Assembly: GCF_001999725.1 (NCBI RefSeq)
Contig: NZ_MDDP01000048.1
Span: forward strand, 62,001-126,000
Reading direction: 5' to 3'
DNA: 64,000 bases
Origin: Cellulophaga omnivescoria
GTDB lineage: Bacteria > Bacteroidota > Bacteroidia > Flavobacteriales > Flavobacteriaceae
Shown: positions 8,507 through 17,438 of the stretch, piece after piece
How positions within the stretch are numbered: position 1 is the first letter of the stretch
Layout of the letters: each line of letters opens with the position of its first letter
Translations under genes and position numbers: made by a program
The notes under the pieces: generated by a model
Database searches by the model: none
What the model saw: only the letters and a program-made list of their open reading frames with translations
What the model was told of the DNA's origin: nothing

Positions 8507-11506
8507 ATGTATAATAAAGGACTTATAAAGCTGTTTGCTTTTTTATTTGGGATCGTAAGTATCTATCAATTATCCTATACTTTTATAAGTAGTAAGATTG
8601 AAAATGAAGCAGCAACTTATGCAGCTAGCAAAATTTCTGAATCTGAAAAAGATTTTGCAAGCAAGAGAGAGGCATTGGAAATTAAATACTTAGACTCAAT
8701 TGGAAGCGAATCCGTTTTTGGATTTACATCTTATAATGAAGCTAAGAAAAAAGAATTAAACAAAGGTCTTGACCTTAAAGGTGGTATTAATGTAACGCTG
8801 CAAATTAAGATAAAAGATATCTTATTAGGTTTAGCAAATAACACTAAAAACCCTGTTTTTCTTAAATCTTTAAAAGATGCTGATGAGGCATCTAAAAGTA
8901 GTGATAAAACATATGTAGACTTATTTTTTGATGCTTTTGATGCTAATAAGGGTGATACAAAGTTAGCTTCTCCTGATATTTTCTTTACAAAATCATTAAG
9001 TGAAGAAATAAAATCTTTGGATGCTTCAGATGAAGAAGTAAAATCTATAATCCGTAAAAAGATTGATGAGTCTGTAGAATCTGCTTTTGAAGTATTAAGA
9101 GAGCGTATAGATGGTTTTGGTGTAACACAACCAAATATACAAAGAGAAGGTACTTCTGGTCGTATTTTAGTAGAATTACCGGGTGCTAAAGATAAAGCAA
9201 GAGCGCAAGAATTGCTTTCTAGTACTGCGCAGTTAGAGTTTTGGGAAACATATCCTAAAAATGACCCTAACGTAATGCAATTTATAAATGCAGCAAATGA
9301 AAAGTTAAGATCTTTAGTAGATACAAAAACTGCTACGGCAGAAGACACAGAGTCTAAACCAGAGTCAGAAATAGATTCTTTATTATCTGATGTTACTCAG
9401 GATTCTTTAGATGTTGCTAATCAGGTGAACCCTTTAGGCGATTTAATTAAAGGAATTCCAAATAGTTTTGCTATTGCAGAATTTGCAATACAAGATACGG
9501 CTAAGGTTAATGAATACCTTAATATGCCAGAAATTAAAAGATTAATACCAAATGCTATACAACACGTTAAGTTTGTATGGGAGCGTCCTTCTAAGGGATC
9601 TGAGGTTGTTGGCCTTTTTGCTTTAAAAGGGAATAGAGATAATACTCCAAAAATGAGTGGTGATGTTGTTAGTGCAGCTCGTGCTCAGTTCGATCAGTTT
9701 AACAGGCCAGCTGTTGGTATGGATATGAACGTTAAAGGAGCTAAACAATGGCAAAAATTTACAAGTGAGGTTAACTTAAACCAAACTGGTATTGCTGTAG
9801 TTTTAGATAATAGAGTATACACTGCTCCTGGTTGTTCTGTAGTTGGTGGTATATCTGGAGGTAGTACAGAAATCTCTGGAGATTTTACTATAACAGAAAC
9901 TAAAGATATTGCAAATGTACTTAGAGCAGGTAAATTGCCTGCAAGAGCAGATATTATTCAGTCAGAAGTTGTTGGGCCATCATTAGGACATGAGTCTATT
10001 AATAGTGGTTTAATGTCTTTCTTAATTGCAATGGCGTTAGTGCTGCTTTGGATGGTTTTTTACTACGGTAAAGCTGGTGTGGCTGCAGATATTGCATTGT
10101 TATTAAACATATTATTAATATTTGGAGTTCTTGTAAGTTTAGATGCCGTATTAACATTGCCAGGCATTGCTGGTATTGTTTTAACAATTGGTATGTCTGT
10201 AGATGCAAACGTTCTTATTTTTGAACGTATAAAAGAGGAGCTTGCAAAAGGAAAAGGTCAATCTTTAGCAATATCAGATGGTTTTGGTAATGCATTGTCT
10301 TCAATTTTAGATGCAAACATTACAACTGGTTTAACAGCAATCATTTTATTTATATTTGGTTCTGGACCAATAAAAGGTTTTGCAACTACATTATTAATAG
10401 GTATTGCAACGTCTTTATTTACTGCAATATTTGTTACAAGATTATTTATTGAAGGTTACACAGGTGGTAAAGGGAAAGTTTTAGATTTTTGCACAGGTCT
10501 AACAAGAAACCTATTTAAAAACTTAAGTATAAACTTTTTAAAGAAAAGAAAAATTGCTTACATTATTTCTGGTGGATTAATAGTTGTTGCATTATTTTCT
10601 TTATTAACTACAGGTTTGCAACAAGGTGTAGATTTTGTTGGAGGTAGAACTTACCAAGTACGTTTTGATCAGAGTGTTAATACCTCAGAAATTTCATCAA
10701 ACTTAACAGAGGTTTTTGGTAGTGGTACTAACGTGAAAACTTTTGGAGAGGATAATCAAATAATGATTACTACATCATACAAAGTAGATTCAGAGGATAT
10801 TGCTGTTGATGAAGAAATTCAGGAAAAATTATTTACATCATTACAGAGTTTATTGCCTAGTGGTTTAACAATTGAGGAGTTTAATAATGGAGGTACAGAA
10901 GATGTGTCTATAGGAATATTAAAATCTAAAAAAGTAGGACCAACTATTGCAGATGATATTAAAAAGAATGCTGTTTGGGCAATTTTAGGTTCGTTATTTG
11001 TAGTTTTCTTATATATTTTATTCCGTTTCCGTAAGTGGCAATTCTCTTTAGGTGCAGTAGTTGCAGTATTTCATGATGTACTACTTGTATTGGGTGTTTT
11101 TTCTTTATTAGGTAAAGTTATGCCTTTTAATATGGAAATAGATCAGGCATTTATTGCGGCAATATTAACAGTTATTGGTTACTCATTAAACGATACCGTT
11201 GTTGTTTTTGACCGTATTAGAGAAATAGTAAAAGAAAGAGGATGGAGTTCTGGAGATAATGTAGGTTTAGCATTAAACAGTACATTAAGTAGAACATTAA
11301 ATACTTCTTTAACTACGTTAGTAGTTTTACTAGCTATCTTTATTTTTGGTGGTGAATCTTTAAGAGGATTTATGTTTGCTATGATAATTGGTGTTATTGT
11401 AGGTACATATTCATCTTTATTTATTGCAACACCAGTTATGTTTGATACATTAAAGAAAAGAATACAAGCAGGTAAAGAAGATGTTGTTGTAGAAGACAAA
11501 GAGTAA
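8507..11506 (+). CDS. secDF: Fused SecD-SecF protein export subunit
   Basis: A single 999-residue polypeptide combines SecD (1 to about 650) and SecF (about 670-985). These Sec accessory subunits use the proton gradient to pull translocating proteins across the inner membrane. An N-terminal membrane helix is followed by the SecD signature LDLKGGINVTLQ and the large periplasmic P1 region, which here carries an acidic, Ser-rich insert (around 260-310). Six membrane helices with IGMSVDANVLIFERIKEE follow. The SecF part restarts with GVDFVGGRTYQVRF and contains GYSLNDTVVVFDRIRE. The fusion is the normal arrangement in Bacteroidota. The unit has its own promoter and a terminator, so it appears monocistronic. 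Confidence 0.96.
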   Translation: MYNKGLIKLFAFLFGIVSIYQLSYTFISSKIENEAATYAASKISESEKDFASKREALEIKYLDSIGSESVFGFTSYNEAKKKELNKGLDLKGGINVTLQIKIKDILLGLANNTKNPVFLKSLKDADEASKSSDKTYVDLFFDAFDANKGDTKLASPDIFFTKSLSEEIKSLDASDEEVKSIIRKKIDESVESAFEVLRERIDGFGVTQPNIQREGTSGRILVELPGAKDKARAQELLSSTAQLEFWETYPKNDPNVMQFINAANEKLRSLVDTKTATAEDTESKPESEIDSLLSDVTQDSLDVANQVNPLGDLIKGIPNSFAIAEFAIQDTAKVNEYLNMPEIKRLIPNAIQHVKFVWERPSKGSEVVGLFALKGNRDNTPKMSGDVVSAARAQFDQFNRPAVGMDMNVKGAKQWQKFTSEVNLNQTGIAVVLDNRVYTAPGCSVVGGISGGSTEISGDFTITETKDIANVLRAGKLPARADIIQSEVVGPSLGHESINSGLMSFLIAMALVLLWMVFYYGKAGVAADIALLLNILLIFGVLVSLDAVLTLPGIAGIVLTIGMSVDANVLIFERIKEELAKGKGQSLAISDGFGNALSSILDANITTGLTAIILFIFGSGPIKGFATTLLIGIATSLFTAIFVTRLFIEGYTGGKGKVLDFCTGLTRNLFKNLSINFLKKRKIAYIISGGLIVVALFSLLTTGLQQGVDFVGGRTYQVRFDQSVNTSEISSNLTEVFGSGTNVKTFGEDNQIMITTSYKVDSEDIAVDEEIQEKLFTSLQSLLPSGLTIEEFNNGGTEDVSIGILKSKKVGPTIADDIKKNAVWAILGSLFVVFLYILFRFRKWQFSLGAVVAVFHDVLLVLGVFSLLGKVMPFNMEIDQAFIAAILTVIGYSLNDTVVVFDRIREIVKERGWSSGDNVGLALNSTLSRTLNTSLTTLVVLLAIFIFGGESLRGFMFAMIIGVIVGTYSSLFIATPVMFDTLKKRIQAGKEDVVVEDKE

Positions 11507-11527
11507 TTCTTTAATCTGTAAAACATA

Positions 11528-11566
11528 TAAAAAGCTGCTTACAATACGTAAGCAGCTTTTTTATTT
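11528..11566. terminator. Bidirectional terminator after secDF
   Basis: A 14-bp stem (11529-11542 with 11548-11561) has a 5-base loop and flanking A and T runs. It overlaps the last bases of the convergent ABC gene. Confidence 0.86.
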
Positions 11567-12799
11567 TAGTCTTTTGGCGTAAGATCCGTTTGGTGTAATT
11601 TTTAATTCTAAAATAGATCTAGGCTCTAAATTTGGTTCTTGTCGGTGGGATACAAAAACAATTGCTGTTTGCTTATTGCTAGCTATTTGGTTAACTAAGT
11701 TTATAAACAATGTTGCACTCTCATCATCTAAACCAGCGGTTGGCTCATCTAAAATTAAAAGTAAAGGTTGTTTTACCATAGCTCTTAATAACATAGTTAA
11801 CCTTTGTTGGCCAACAGTTACCTCATTAAATAATTTATTTTTTAAAGTAGATAGCTGTGCAATTTTCAACCATTTTTCTGCTTCGCTTTTTTGTGTTTCT
11901 GTAGGTTTAGTATAAAGGCCAATAGCATCTGTAAAACCACCAATAATCATATGTAGTAAGCTGTGGTTTCCTTTAAAACTATCTACTAATGACGGTGTAA
12001 AATAACCAATCTTCTTTTTTATATCCCAAATACTTTCTCCTGTTCCTTTTTTGTTGCCAAACAAGTATAATTCTTGTCCGTAGCCTTTGCTGTTTTCTCC
12101 GGTAATCATAGATAATAATGTAGTTTTACCACTGCCATTTTTGCCTATAAGTTGCCAGAAATCTCCTTTACATATACTCCAACTAATATTGTTTAGTATT
12201 TGTTTGTTGTTGTAAGCTACTGATACATTTTTAAACCTAATAAGTTCATTATCTTTATAATTAACTACGTTATTATTTTTAGGTATTGCAAGCGTTTTTA
12301 ATGGTGTATTTTTTTGTCTTGAAGCTTTGTATGCTTGTAAGGAAGAGTAGGCGGTAAGCCTGTTTTTGTGTAGTTTATATATGTTGCTTTTTATAGGTAA
12401 AACATCTTCTTGTCTGCTAATAATTAAAATAAGGTTTACATTTTCAGAAATGTCAATTAGTAGTTTTTTTAGTATTGTTTGGTATGTAATGTCTAAATTA
12501 TCATACAGGTTATTTAAAACAATATATTCTGGTTTTTGGGTAAGTATATAATTAAGTAAAGCTTTTTTTTGTTCGCCACTAGACATAGATTTTAGGCTTT
12601 GTTTAGTGTGTTTGGTAATTGTTTTTATATCGTGTATTTCTTCCTCTTTAATAAACTTATGTATTTCAGATTTAGAAAAAAACAGTACTTTTTTGTTGCT
12701 GAGGAAATCAAAATCAGCATTATTTTTTTTAGACAAGCTATCAATAAACAATTTAGTGTTAGATTGGTTGCTAGTAAATATGGTAATGTGATGTTGCAT
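11561..12799 (-). CDS. Soluble double ABC ATPase with a degenerate first half
   Basis: A 412-residue protein of two fused ABC nucleotide-binding domains without membrane segments, in the arrangement of ModF-like proteins. The C-terminal domain is intact: Walker A GKNGSGKT (219-226), signature VTVGQQR (327-333, in place of LSGGQ), Walker B LLLILDEP (346-353) and switch His 385. The N-terminal domain keeps a signature-like SMSSGEQKK (71-79), but its Walker A position reads SNQSNTKL (10-17) and its Walker B ends in NN instead of DE (near 96-97). It probably cannot hydrolyse ATP. It is the last gene of lgt-DUF192-GNAT-ABC, 10 bp after the acetyltransferase. No transporter partner is adjacent; a role in translation or stress, as for other soluble ABC proteins, is possible but unproven. 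Confidence 0.8.
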   Translation of the reverse strand: MQHHITIFTSNQSNTKLFIDSLSKKNNADFDFLSNKKVLFFSKSEIHKFIKEEEIHDIKTITKHTKQSLKSMSSGEQKKALLNYILTQKPEYIVLNNLYDNLDITYQTILKKLLIDISENVNLILIISRQEDVLPIKSNIYKLHKNRLTAYSSLQAYKASRQKNTPLKTLAIPKNNNVVNYKDNELIRFKNVSVAYNNKQILNNISWSICKGDFWQLIGKNGSGKTTLLSMITGENSKGYGQELYLFGNKKGTGESIWDIKKKIGYFTPSLVDSFKGNHSLLHMIIGGFTDAIGLYTKPTETQKSEAEKWLKIAQLSTLKNKLFNEVTVGQQRLTMLLRAMVKQPLLLILDEPTAGLDDESATLFINLVNQIASNKQTAIVFVSHRQEPNLEPRSILELKITPNGSYAKRLK

Positions 12800-12809
12800 T
12801 TTACTGCTT

Positions 12810-13328
12810 TTATTTAAAAACTCTATAAATATGAACTGGGTTATTGCAATAACTTGTTGTTTTGCTTAACTGCATACCGTTGGCTATGGCAACTTTTTGT
12901 GACGGTATATTATCTATATGAATAATAGAGATTAATGAATCTGTAAAATTATGCTTAAAAGCATATTCTTTACATTTTACAGCAGCTTCTGTAGCATAAC
13001 CTTTTCTCCAGTATTTTGGCAAAATAGAATATCCTATCTCTAACTCATCAATATCATCTACAGTTTGTACTAATAAACCGCATAAACCAATAAGCTTATT
13101 AGTTTTTTTGCAAATAAGCGCATTCATACCTCCAAGATTATATTGGTAGCGTTCAAAAGCTCTGTTAAATTGCTGCTTGCATGCAACAATGGGGTCTGTA
13201 GGTAAGCCGTCCCAAAACTCAGATGATCTAGGATCTTTATGAAAAGGAAGCCAATCGTTAAAGTCTTTGTGTTCTAATTTTCTAAATAATAACCTTTCAG
13301 TAGATTCGCCATTTAGAAGATATTTCAT
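12810..13328 (-). CDS. GNAT family N-acetyltransferase (RimJ/RimL-like)
   Basis: A 172-residue cytoplasmic acetyltransferase. It opens with the usual TERLLFRKLEHKDFNDW of the RimJ/RimL group. The acetyl-CoA motif is in LEIGYSILPKYWRKGYATEA (96-115), with the pyrophosphate loop formed by WRKGYA. NIPSQKVAIANGM (near 140-152) is the C-terminal motif in which Asn and Ser contact CoA. The substrate (ribosomal protein N-terminus, aminoglycoside or other amine) cannot be told from sequence. It lies 5 bp after the DUF192 gene and 10 bp before the ABC gene, probably in one operon with lgt. Confidence 0.88.
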   Translation of the reverse strand: MKYLLNGESTERLLFRKLEHKDFNDWLPFHKDPRSSEFWDGLPTDPIVACKQQFNRAFERYQYNLGGMNALICKKTNKLIGLCGLLVQTVDDIDELEIGYSILPKYWRKGYATEAAVKCKEYAFKHNFTDSLISIIHIDNIPSQKVAIANGMQLSKTTSYCNNPVHIYRVFK

Positions 13329-13333
13329 AATTG

Positions 13334-13825
13334 TTATAGTCTTGTGAAATCTATTTTATCGCCAACTTCTAACATGTATTTTTCAGATAAGCCTGCATTA
13401 ATTTCTAAGACGTACATTACAGGTACTTTGCTAGATAAGCCTGTTTCGTCTAATGGTTTTGCATTTTCCTGAAAACTTGCTATGTGTAAATTTTCATCTA
13501 TATAAATAATATCTAAAGCAATTTTAGTATTTTTCATATAAAATGAATGTATTCTAGAATCAGGAAAAATAAACAGCATTCCTTGGTTTTCCTTCATACT
13601 TGTTCTTTGCATTAAGCCAGTTTGTGTTTCGTAATCGGTTTCAGCAATTTCTATATCTAATAACAGTGCTTTGCTGTTGTCTGTGCTTTTAGTAATTGTT
13701 AGTATGCCTTCTTTTGTAAAAGCGGGTTCAGGAGTTTTTATAACTTCTGTTTTGTTTTCTTTACAACTTGTTAGTAAAGAAAAAATAGTAATTAATAATA
13801 AAGAATAATGCTTTAGTGTTTTCAT
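13334..13825 (-). CDS. DUF192 family lipoprotein
   Basis: The frame opens at 13852 inside lgt, but the Met at 13825 gives a standard lipoprotein signal (MKTLKHYSLLLITIFSLLTS then Cys21) and starts 1 bp after the lgt stop. I use that start, giving 163 residues. The mature part is a DUF192 domain with its hallmarks: QTGLMQRTSMKENQGMLFIF, then HSFYMKNTKIALDIIYID, and the closing LEINAGLSEKYMLEVGD. DUF192 proteins are small periplasmic or extracellular single-domain proteins of unresolved function. Its position directly behind lgt, whose product lipidates such proteins, is noted; whether this has meaning is unclear. Confidence 0.87.
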   Translation of the reverse strand: MKTLKHYSLLLITIFSLLTSCKENKTEVIKTPEPAFTKEGILTITKSTDNSKALLLDIEIAETDYETQTGLMQRTSMKENQGMLFIFPDSRIHSFYMKNTKIALDIIYIDENLHIASFQENAKPLDETGLSSKVPVMYVLEINAGLSEKYMLEVGDKIDFTRL

Positions 13826-13826
13826 T

Positions 13827-14783
13827 TTATGCTTTTTTAGGTCTAAATACAAAGTAAGCGCCTATTAGTATAAAAGGTATACTTAGCCATTGTCCTGTAG
13901 ATAATGTGCCTAAAGACTCTTCAAAACCACCTTGACTTTTCTTTACAAACTCTACAAAGAAACGTATAGTCCACAATAGCATTAGAAATAAACCAAATAA
14001 AAAGCCTGCTTTGTCTTTTTTATCTGTTTTCCAGTAAAAGTATGATAAAATAACAAATACAAAAATATAGCAAACACCTTCATACAATTGTGCAGGGTGT
14101 CTAAAAGGTATACTTTCTAAAATTGAAGCAAATTTTGGATTGTTTTCAATAGCTTTGTACGCTGCAGTTACGGTTTTTTCTTTAGTTAGAGCTAATGCTC
14201 TTGAGGCAGGCATATCATCTGAATCTCGTATAAATTTTGTAGCAAAAACAAATGTTTTTTCTGTTATTTTACCATTAATCTCAGAATTAAAAAAGTTTCC
14301 TAGTCTTACAAAAAATGCACCAATTGAAACTGGTACAACTAACCTATCTAAAAGCCATAAAATTTTATAGTCTGGGTATTTTCTGCTGTATAAATACATC
14401 CCAATAATAACACCTAATGCTGCACCGTGGCTAGCAAGACCCGCAAATCCTGTGAACTCGTATCCTGTAATTATACCAAAAAGTCTTCCGCTAGGGTTTT
14501 CTCTTATTGGAAGTAAAATTTCTATTAAATGATTTTGGTAGTATGCCCAGTCATAAAAGAATACGTGACCTAAGCGTGCGCCTAGCATAGTTGCTATAAC
14601 AGTATATAAAAATAAAGAATCTAGTTGCTCTATTGGTTTTTTCTCATTAGCAAAAATCTTTTTAATAATTACCCAACCTAAAGCAAAAGAGGTAATCCAT
14701 AGTAAGTTATAGTACTTTATTTGTATTGGTCCAAGACTAAATAAAGTTTCATTAGGATTCCATAATATACTTAAAAAATGCAT
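13827..14783 (-). CDS. lgt: Prolipoprotein diacylglyceryl transferase
   Basis: Lgt transfers diacylglycerol from phosphatidylglycerol to the lipobox cysteine of prolipoproteins at the inner membrane. The 318-residue protein has seven predicted membrane helices. The Lgt signature is GARLGHVFFYDWAYY (near 68-82). The conserved His-containing GLASHGAALG and the catalytic-region RLGNFFNSEI follow. A second conserved site is RHPAQLYEG (near 230). It is longer than E. coli Lgt because of an insert of about 40 residues (around 175-215) between helices, which is common in Bacteroidota. It begins 101 bp after yidD and leads the lgt-DUF192-GNAT-ABC group. Confidence 0.95.
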   Translation of the reverse strand: MHFLSILWNPNETLFSLGPIQIKYYNLLWITSFALGWVIIKKIFANEKKPIEQLDSLFLYTVIATMLGARLGHVFFYDWAYYQNHLIEILLPIRENPSGRLFGIITGYEFTGFAGLASHGAALGVIIGMYLYSRKYPDYKILWLLDRLVVPVSIGAFFVRLGNFFNSEINGKITEKTFVFATKFIRDSDDMPASRALALTKEKTVTAAYKAIENNPKFASILESIPFRHPAQLYEGVCYIFVFVILSYFYWKTDKKDKAGFLFGLFLMLLWTIRFFVEFVKKSQGGFEESLGTLSTGQWLSIPFILIGAYFVFRPKKA

Positions 14784-14884
14784 CTATTCTTCTTTTTGTG
14801 AATGGCTAAGATACATATTTTGGGCAAGGGGTTAAAAAAGAAAATGTGATTATAAGTTAATTTTATCTTATTCTTTTTTGAGGA

Positions 14885-15109
14885 CTAGGGTACTGGGTCG
14901 TACCCGCTGCCGCCCCAAGGGTGACAGCTAAAAATACGTTTAGTTGCCAACAAACCGCCTTTAAATAAACCGTGTTTTTTTAACGCATCTACGGTGTATT
15001 GTGAGCACGTTGGTGAATATCTGCAACTAGCTGGAGTTAAAGGCGATATAGCAGTTTGATATATTTTTACTAATAGAAGAAATGGTGCTATCAGTATTTT
15101 TTTTATCAT
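14885..15109 (-). CDS. yidD: Membrane protein insertion efficiency factor YidD
   Basis: A 74-residue YidD protein that helps the YidC insertase place inner-membrane proteins. An N-terminal amphipathic helix ([16 protein letters not shown]) precedes the conserved core: [16 protein letters not shown] (28-43), in which the Cys pair is invariant, and the terminal [15 protein letters not shown]. The full family length is about 70-85 residues, so it is complete. It lies 11 bp downstream of cysS and is probably co-transcribed. Confidence 0.95.
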   Translation of the reverse strand: MIKKILIAPFLLLVKIYQTAISPLTPASCRYSPTCSQYTVDALKKHGLFKGGLLATKRIFSCHPWGGSGYDPVP

Positions 15110-15120
15110 CTTAATTTATT

Positions 15121-16605
15121 TTAAGATACACTAAACGTAGTGCCATCTTTACCATCTTTTAATTGTATACCCATTGCTAATAATTGGTCGCGTATTTGAT
15201 CTGATAAAGCAAAATCTTTATTGCTACGTGCATCATTACGTAATTGAATTAGCAAGTTTACTACTTCTTCTAGTTTTTCTGAATTGCCATTAGCGTCTTC
15301 ATTAACACCAGTAAGTCCTAAAATATCAAAAGCAAAAGTGTTTAGTGTGTTCTCTAATAATTCTTTGTCTTCTTTAGTAATAGTTTCTTTGCCGCCTTTT
15401 ATAAGGTTAACGTGTTTTACTGCTTCAAATAAATGTGCAATTAAAATTGGCGAGTTAAAATCGTCATTCATTGCATCATAACATTTCTGTTGCCAAGCAG
15501 CTACGTCAAATTCAGTTTTACTGCTAGTCTCTATTGCTTTTAAAGTTGTAATAGCCTCCATTAGTTTTAGGTATCCTTTTTCAGACGCCAACAAGGCATC
15601 ATTGCTAAGGTCTAAAATGCTAGTGTAATGTGCTTGCATCATAAAAAACCGAACAGCAGATGGAGAAAAAGCTTTGCTTAAAATATTGTTATCTCCACTA
15701 AATATTTCGTTAGGGTAAATATTGTTGTCTGTAGATTTAGACATTTTTTTACCGTTAAGCGTAAGCATATTAGCGTGTAGCCAGTAATTTACAGGAGATG
15801 CGCCATTACTTGCTTGTGCTTGTGCAATTTCGCACTCATGATGCGGAAATTTTAAATCCATACCACCACCGTGTATATCAAAAGTTTCACCCAAATATTT
15901 GGTACTCATTGCAGTACACTCTAAGTGCCAACCAGGAAAACCATCTCCCCAAGGAGAAGGCCAACGCATAATATGTTCTGGTTCTGCTTTTTTCCAAAGA
16001 GCAAAATCTTGCGGATTTTTTTTATCACTTTGCGCTGCCAATTCTCTTGTATTGGCAATCATATCTTCTAGTTTTCTGCCGCTTAAAATTCCGTAGTTGT
16101 TTGTTTTGTTAAATTCAACAACATCAAAATATACAGAGCCATTAACCTCATAAGCAAATCCTTTTTCAATAATTTCTTTAATAATTTCTATTTGCTCTAT
16201 AATGTGCCCGGTTGCAGTAGGTTCTATGCTAGGAGGTAAAAAATTAAATTTTTGTAATGTATTATGAAAATCTACGGTGTAGCGTTGCACTACCTCCATA
16301 GGTTCTATTTGCTCTAAGCGTGCTTTTTTTGCAATTTTATCTTCACCTTCATCAGCATCATCAACTAAATGTCCGGCATCTGTAATATTACGCACATAAC
16401 GTACTTTATACCCTAAATGCTTAAAGTATCTAAAAATCATATCAAAAGACATAAACGTACGGCAGTTGCCTAAGTGTACATTACTGTATACTGTTGGTCC
16501 ACACACATACATACCAATATGGCCCTCGTTTATAGGTTTAAACTCTTCTTTTTTTCCAGAAAGGGAATTATAAACTTTTATTGTCTGATTTTTATATAGT
16601 TGCAT
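15121..16605 (-). CDS. cysS: Cysteinyl-tRNA synthetase
   Basis: A class I aminoacyl-tRNA synthetase that charges tRNA-Cys. The 494-residue protein shows the zinc Cys in [16 protein letters not shown] (32-47), which also contains the HIGH equivalent HLGN; further zinc ligands lie in WHLECTAMS and [13 protein letters not shown] appears in [10 protein letters not shown] (near 286). The C-terminal part is the helical DALR-type anticodon domain, with a short tail ([20 protein letters not shown]). It starts 15 bp after folE and is followed by yidD, forming a three-gene unit folE-cysS-yidD. Confidence 0.96.
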   Translation of the reverse strand: MQLYKNQTIKVYNSLSGKKEEFKPINEGHIGMYVCGPTVYSNVHLGNCRTFMSFDMIFRYFKHLGYKVRYVRNITDAGHLVDDADEGEDKIAKKARLEQIEPMEVVQRYTVDFHNTLQKFNFLPPSIEPTATGHIIEQIEIIKEIIEKGFAYEVNGSVYFDVVEFNKTNNYGILSGRKLEDMIANTRELAAQSDKKNPQDFALWKKAEPEHIMRWPSPWGDGFPGWHLECTAMSTKYLGETFDIHGGGMDLKFPHHECEIAQAQASNGASPVNYWLHANMLTLNGKKMSKSTDNNIYPNEIFSGDNNILSKAFSPSAVRFFMMQAHYTSILDLSNDALLASEKGYLKLMEAITTLKAIETSSKTEFDVAAWQQKCYDAMNDDFNSPILIAHLFEAVKHVNLIKGGKETITKEDKELLENTLNTFAFDILGLTGVNEDANGNSEKLEEVVNLLIQLRNDARSNKDFALSDQIRDQLLAMGIQLKDGKDGTTFSVS

Positions 16606-16620
16606 TATGGCTAAAAGGAA

Positions 16621-17301
16621 TTAAAAATTGGTGTCTAGCTTTATATAGTCTAAAAATTCTTTACGTGTAGCTTGTTCTTTAAATTTGCCGCCATACTCTG
16701 CAGTAACTGTACTACTTTGTATGTCTCTAATACCTCTAGAGTTTACGCAAAGGTGTTTTGCATCTATAACGCAAGCTACGTCTTCTGTTCCTAAAACCTC
16801 TTGTAATTCTCTAACAATTTGTATGTTTAGTCTTTCTTGTACTTGTGGTCTTTTTGCGTAATAATCTACAATACGGTTCATTTTAGATAAACCTACAACT
16901 GTTCCTTTAGATATGTAGGCAACGTGTGCAATACCAACTATTGGTAATAAGTGATGTTCACAAGTAGAGTAAAGAGTAATGTTTTTTTCTACTAACATTT
17001 CTCCGTACTTGTATTTATTATCAAATGAAGAGGATTTTGGTTTACGTTCCGGATTTAATCCTCCAAAAATATCTTTAACAAACATTTTTGCAACACGCTT
17101 TGGAGTGTCATTTAAACTATCATCTGTTAAGTCCATACCTAGTGTAGTTAAAATATCTCTAACACTAGCTTGTATTTTTTCTATCTTTTGGTCATCATTA
17201 AGATCAAAAGCGTCTTCTCTTAAAGGGGTATCTTCAGCTGCAGATAAATGGTCGTTATCCATTTCTTCATCAAACCCTTCTATAGTGCTTTCTATTTTCA
17301 T
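16621..17301 (-). CDS. folE: GTP cyclohydrolase I
   Basis: Converts GTP to dihydroneopterin triphosphate, the first step of tetrahydrofolate (and pterin) synthesis. The frame is open from 17379, but those 26 codons overlap the promoter. The Met at 17301 (MKIESTIEGFDEEMDND) is downstream of a perfect -7 box and gives a 226-residue protein of normal size. The zinc and substrate residues are in STCEHHLLPIVG (Cys114, His116, His117), and KHLCVNSRGIRD supplies the second zinc Cys. KMNRIVDYYAKRPQVQERL is the family signature. The acidic N-terminal 50 residues are variable. folP, acting later in the same pathway, is about 19 kb away. Confidence 0.94.
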   Translation of the reverse strand: MKIESTIEGFDEEMDNDHLSAAEDTPLREDAFDLNDDQKIEKIQASVRDILTTLGMDLTDDSLNDTPKRVAKMFVKDIFGGLNPERKPKSSSFDNKYKYGEMLVEKNITLYSTCEHHLLPIVGIAHVAYISKGTVVGLSKMNRIVDYYAKRPQVQERLNIQIVRELQEVLGTEDVACVIDAKHLCVNSRGIRDIQSSTVTAEYGGKFKEQATRKEFLDYIKLDTNF

Positions 17302-17324
17302 CAGCCTAAAATTTTTTAGAAATG

Positions 17325-17332
17325 CAAAGATA
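17325..17332 (-). promoter_or_regulatory. Promoter -7 box of folE-cysS-yidD
   Basis: Minus-strand TATCTTTG is a perfect TAnnTTTG about 24 nt before the chosen folE start. It lies inside the longer open frame and so supports the shorter start. No clear TTG is at the -33 distance. Confidence 0.55.
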
Positions 17333-17438
17333 TACATATTATAGCATTTAATGTTATAGTTTAAGGTGTTTGACAACATTAATTAGTGCTAAAGTTTGTT
17401 AAGGTTTAGTTTTACATATCTCAAACTTTTATCTATTT

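Noticed and set aside
8731-9348. A 205-codon open frame on the strand opposite secDF
   Set aside because: It lies entirely within the conserved SecD region; the translation is Ser/Leu-rich as expected for the complement, with no domain or promoter.
17302-17379. Longer N-terminus for folE
   Set aside because: The segment contains the perfect -7 box and is not conserved-looking; the start at 17301 gives the normal length.
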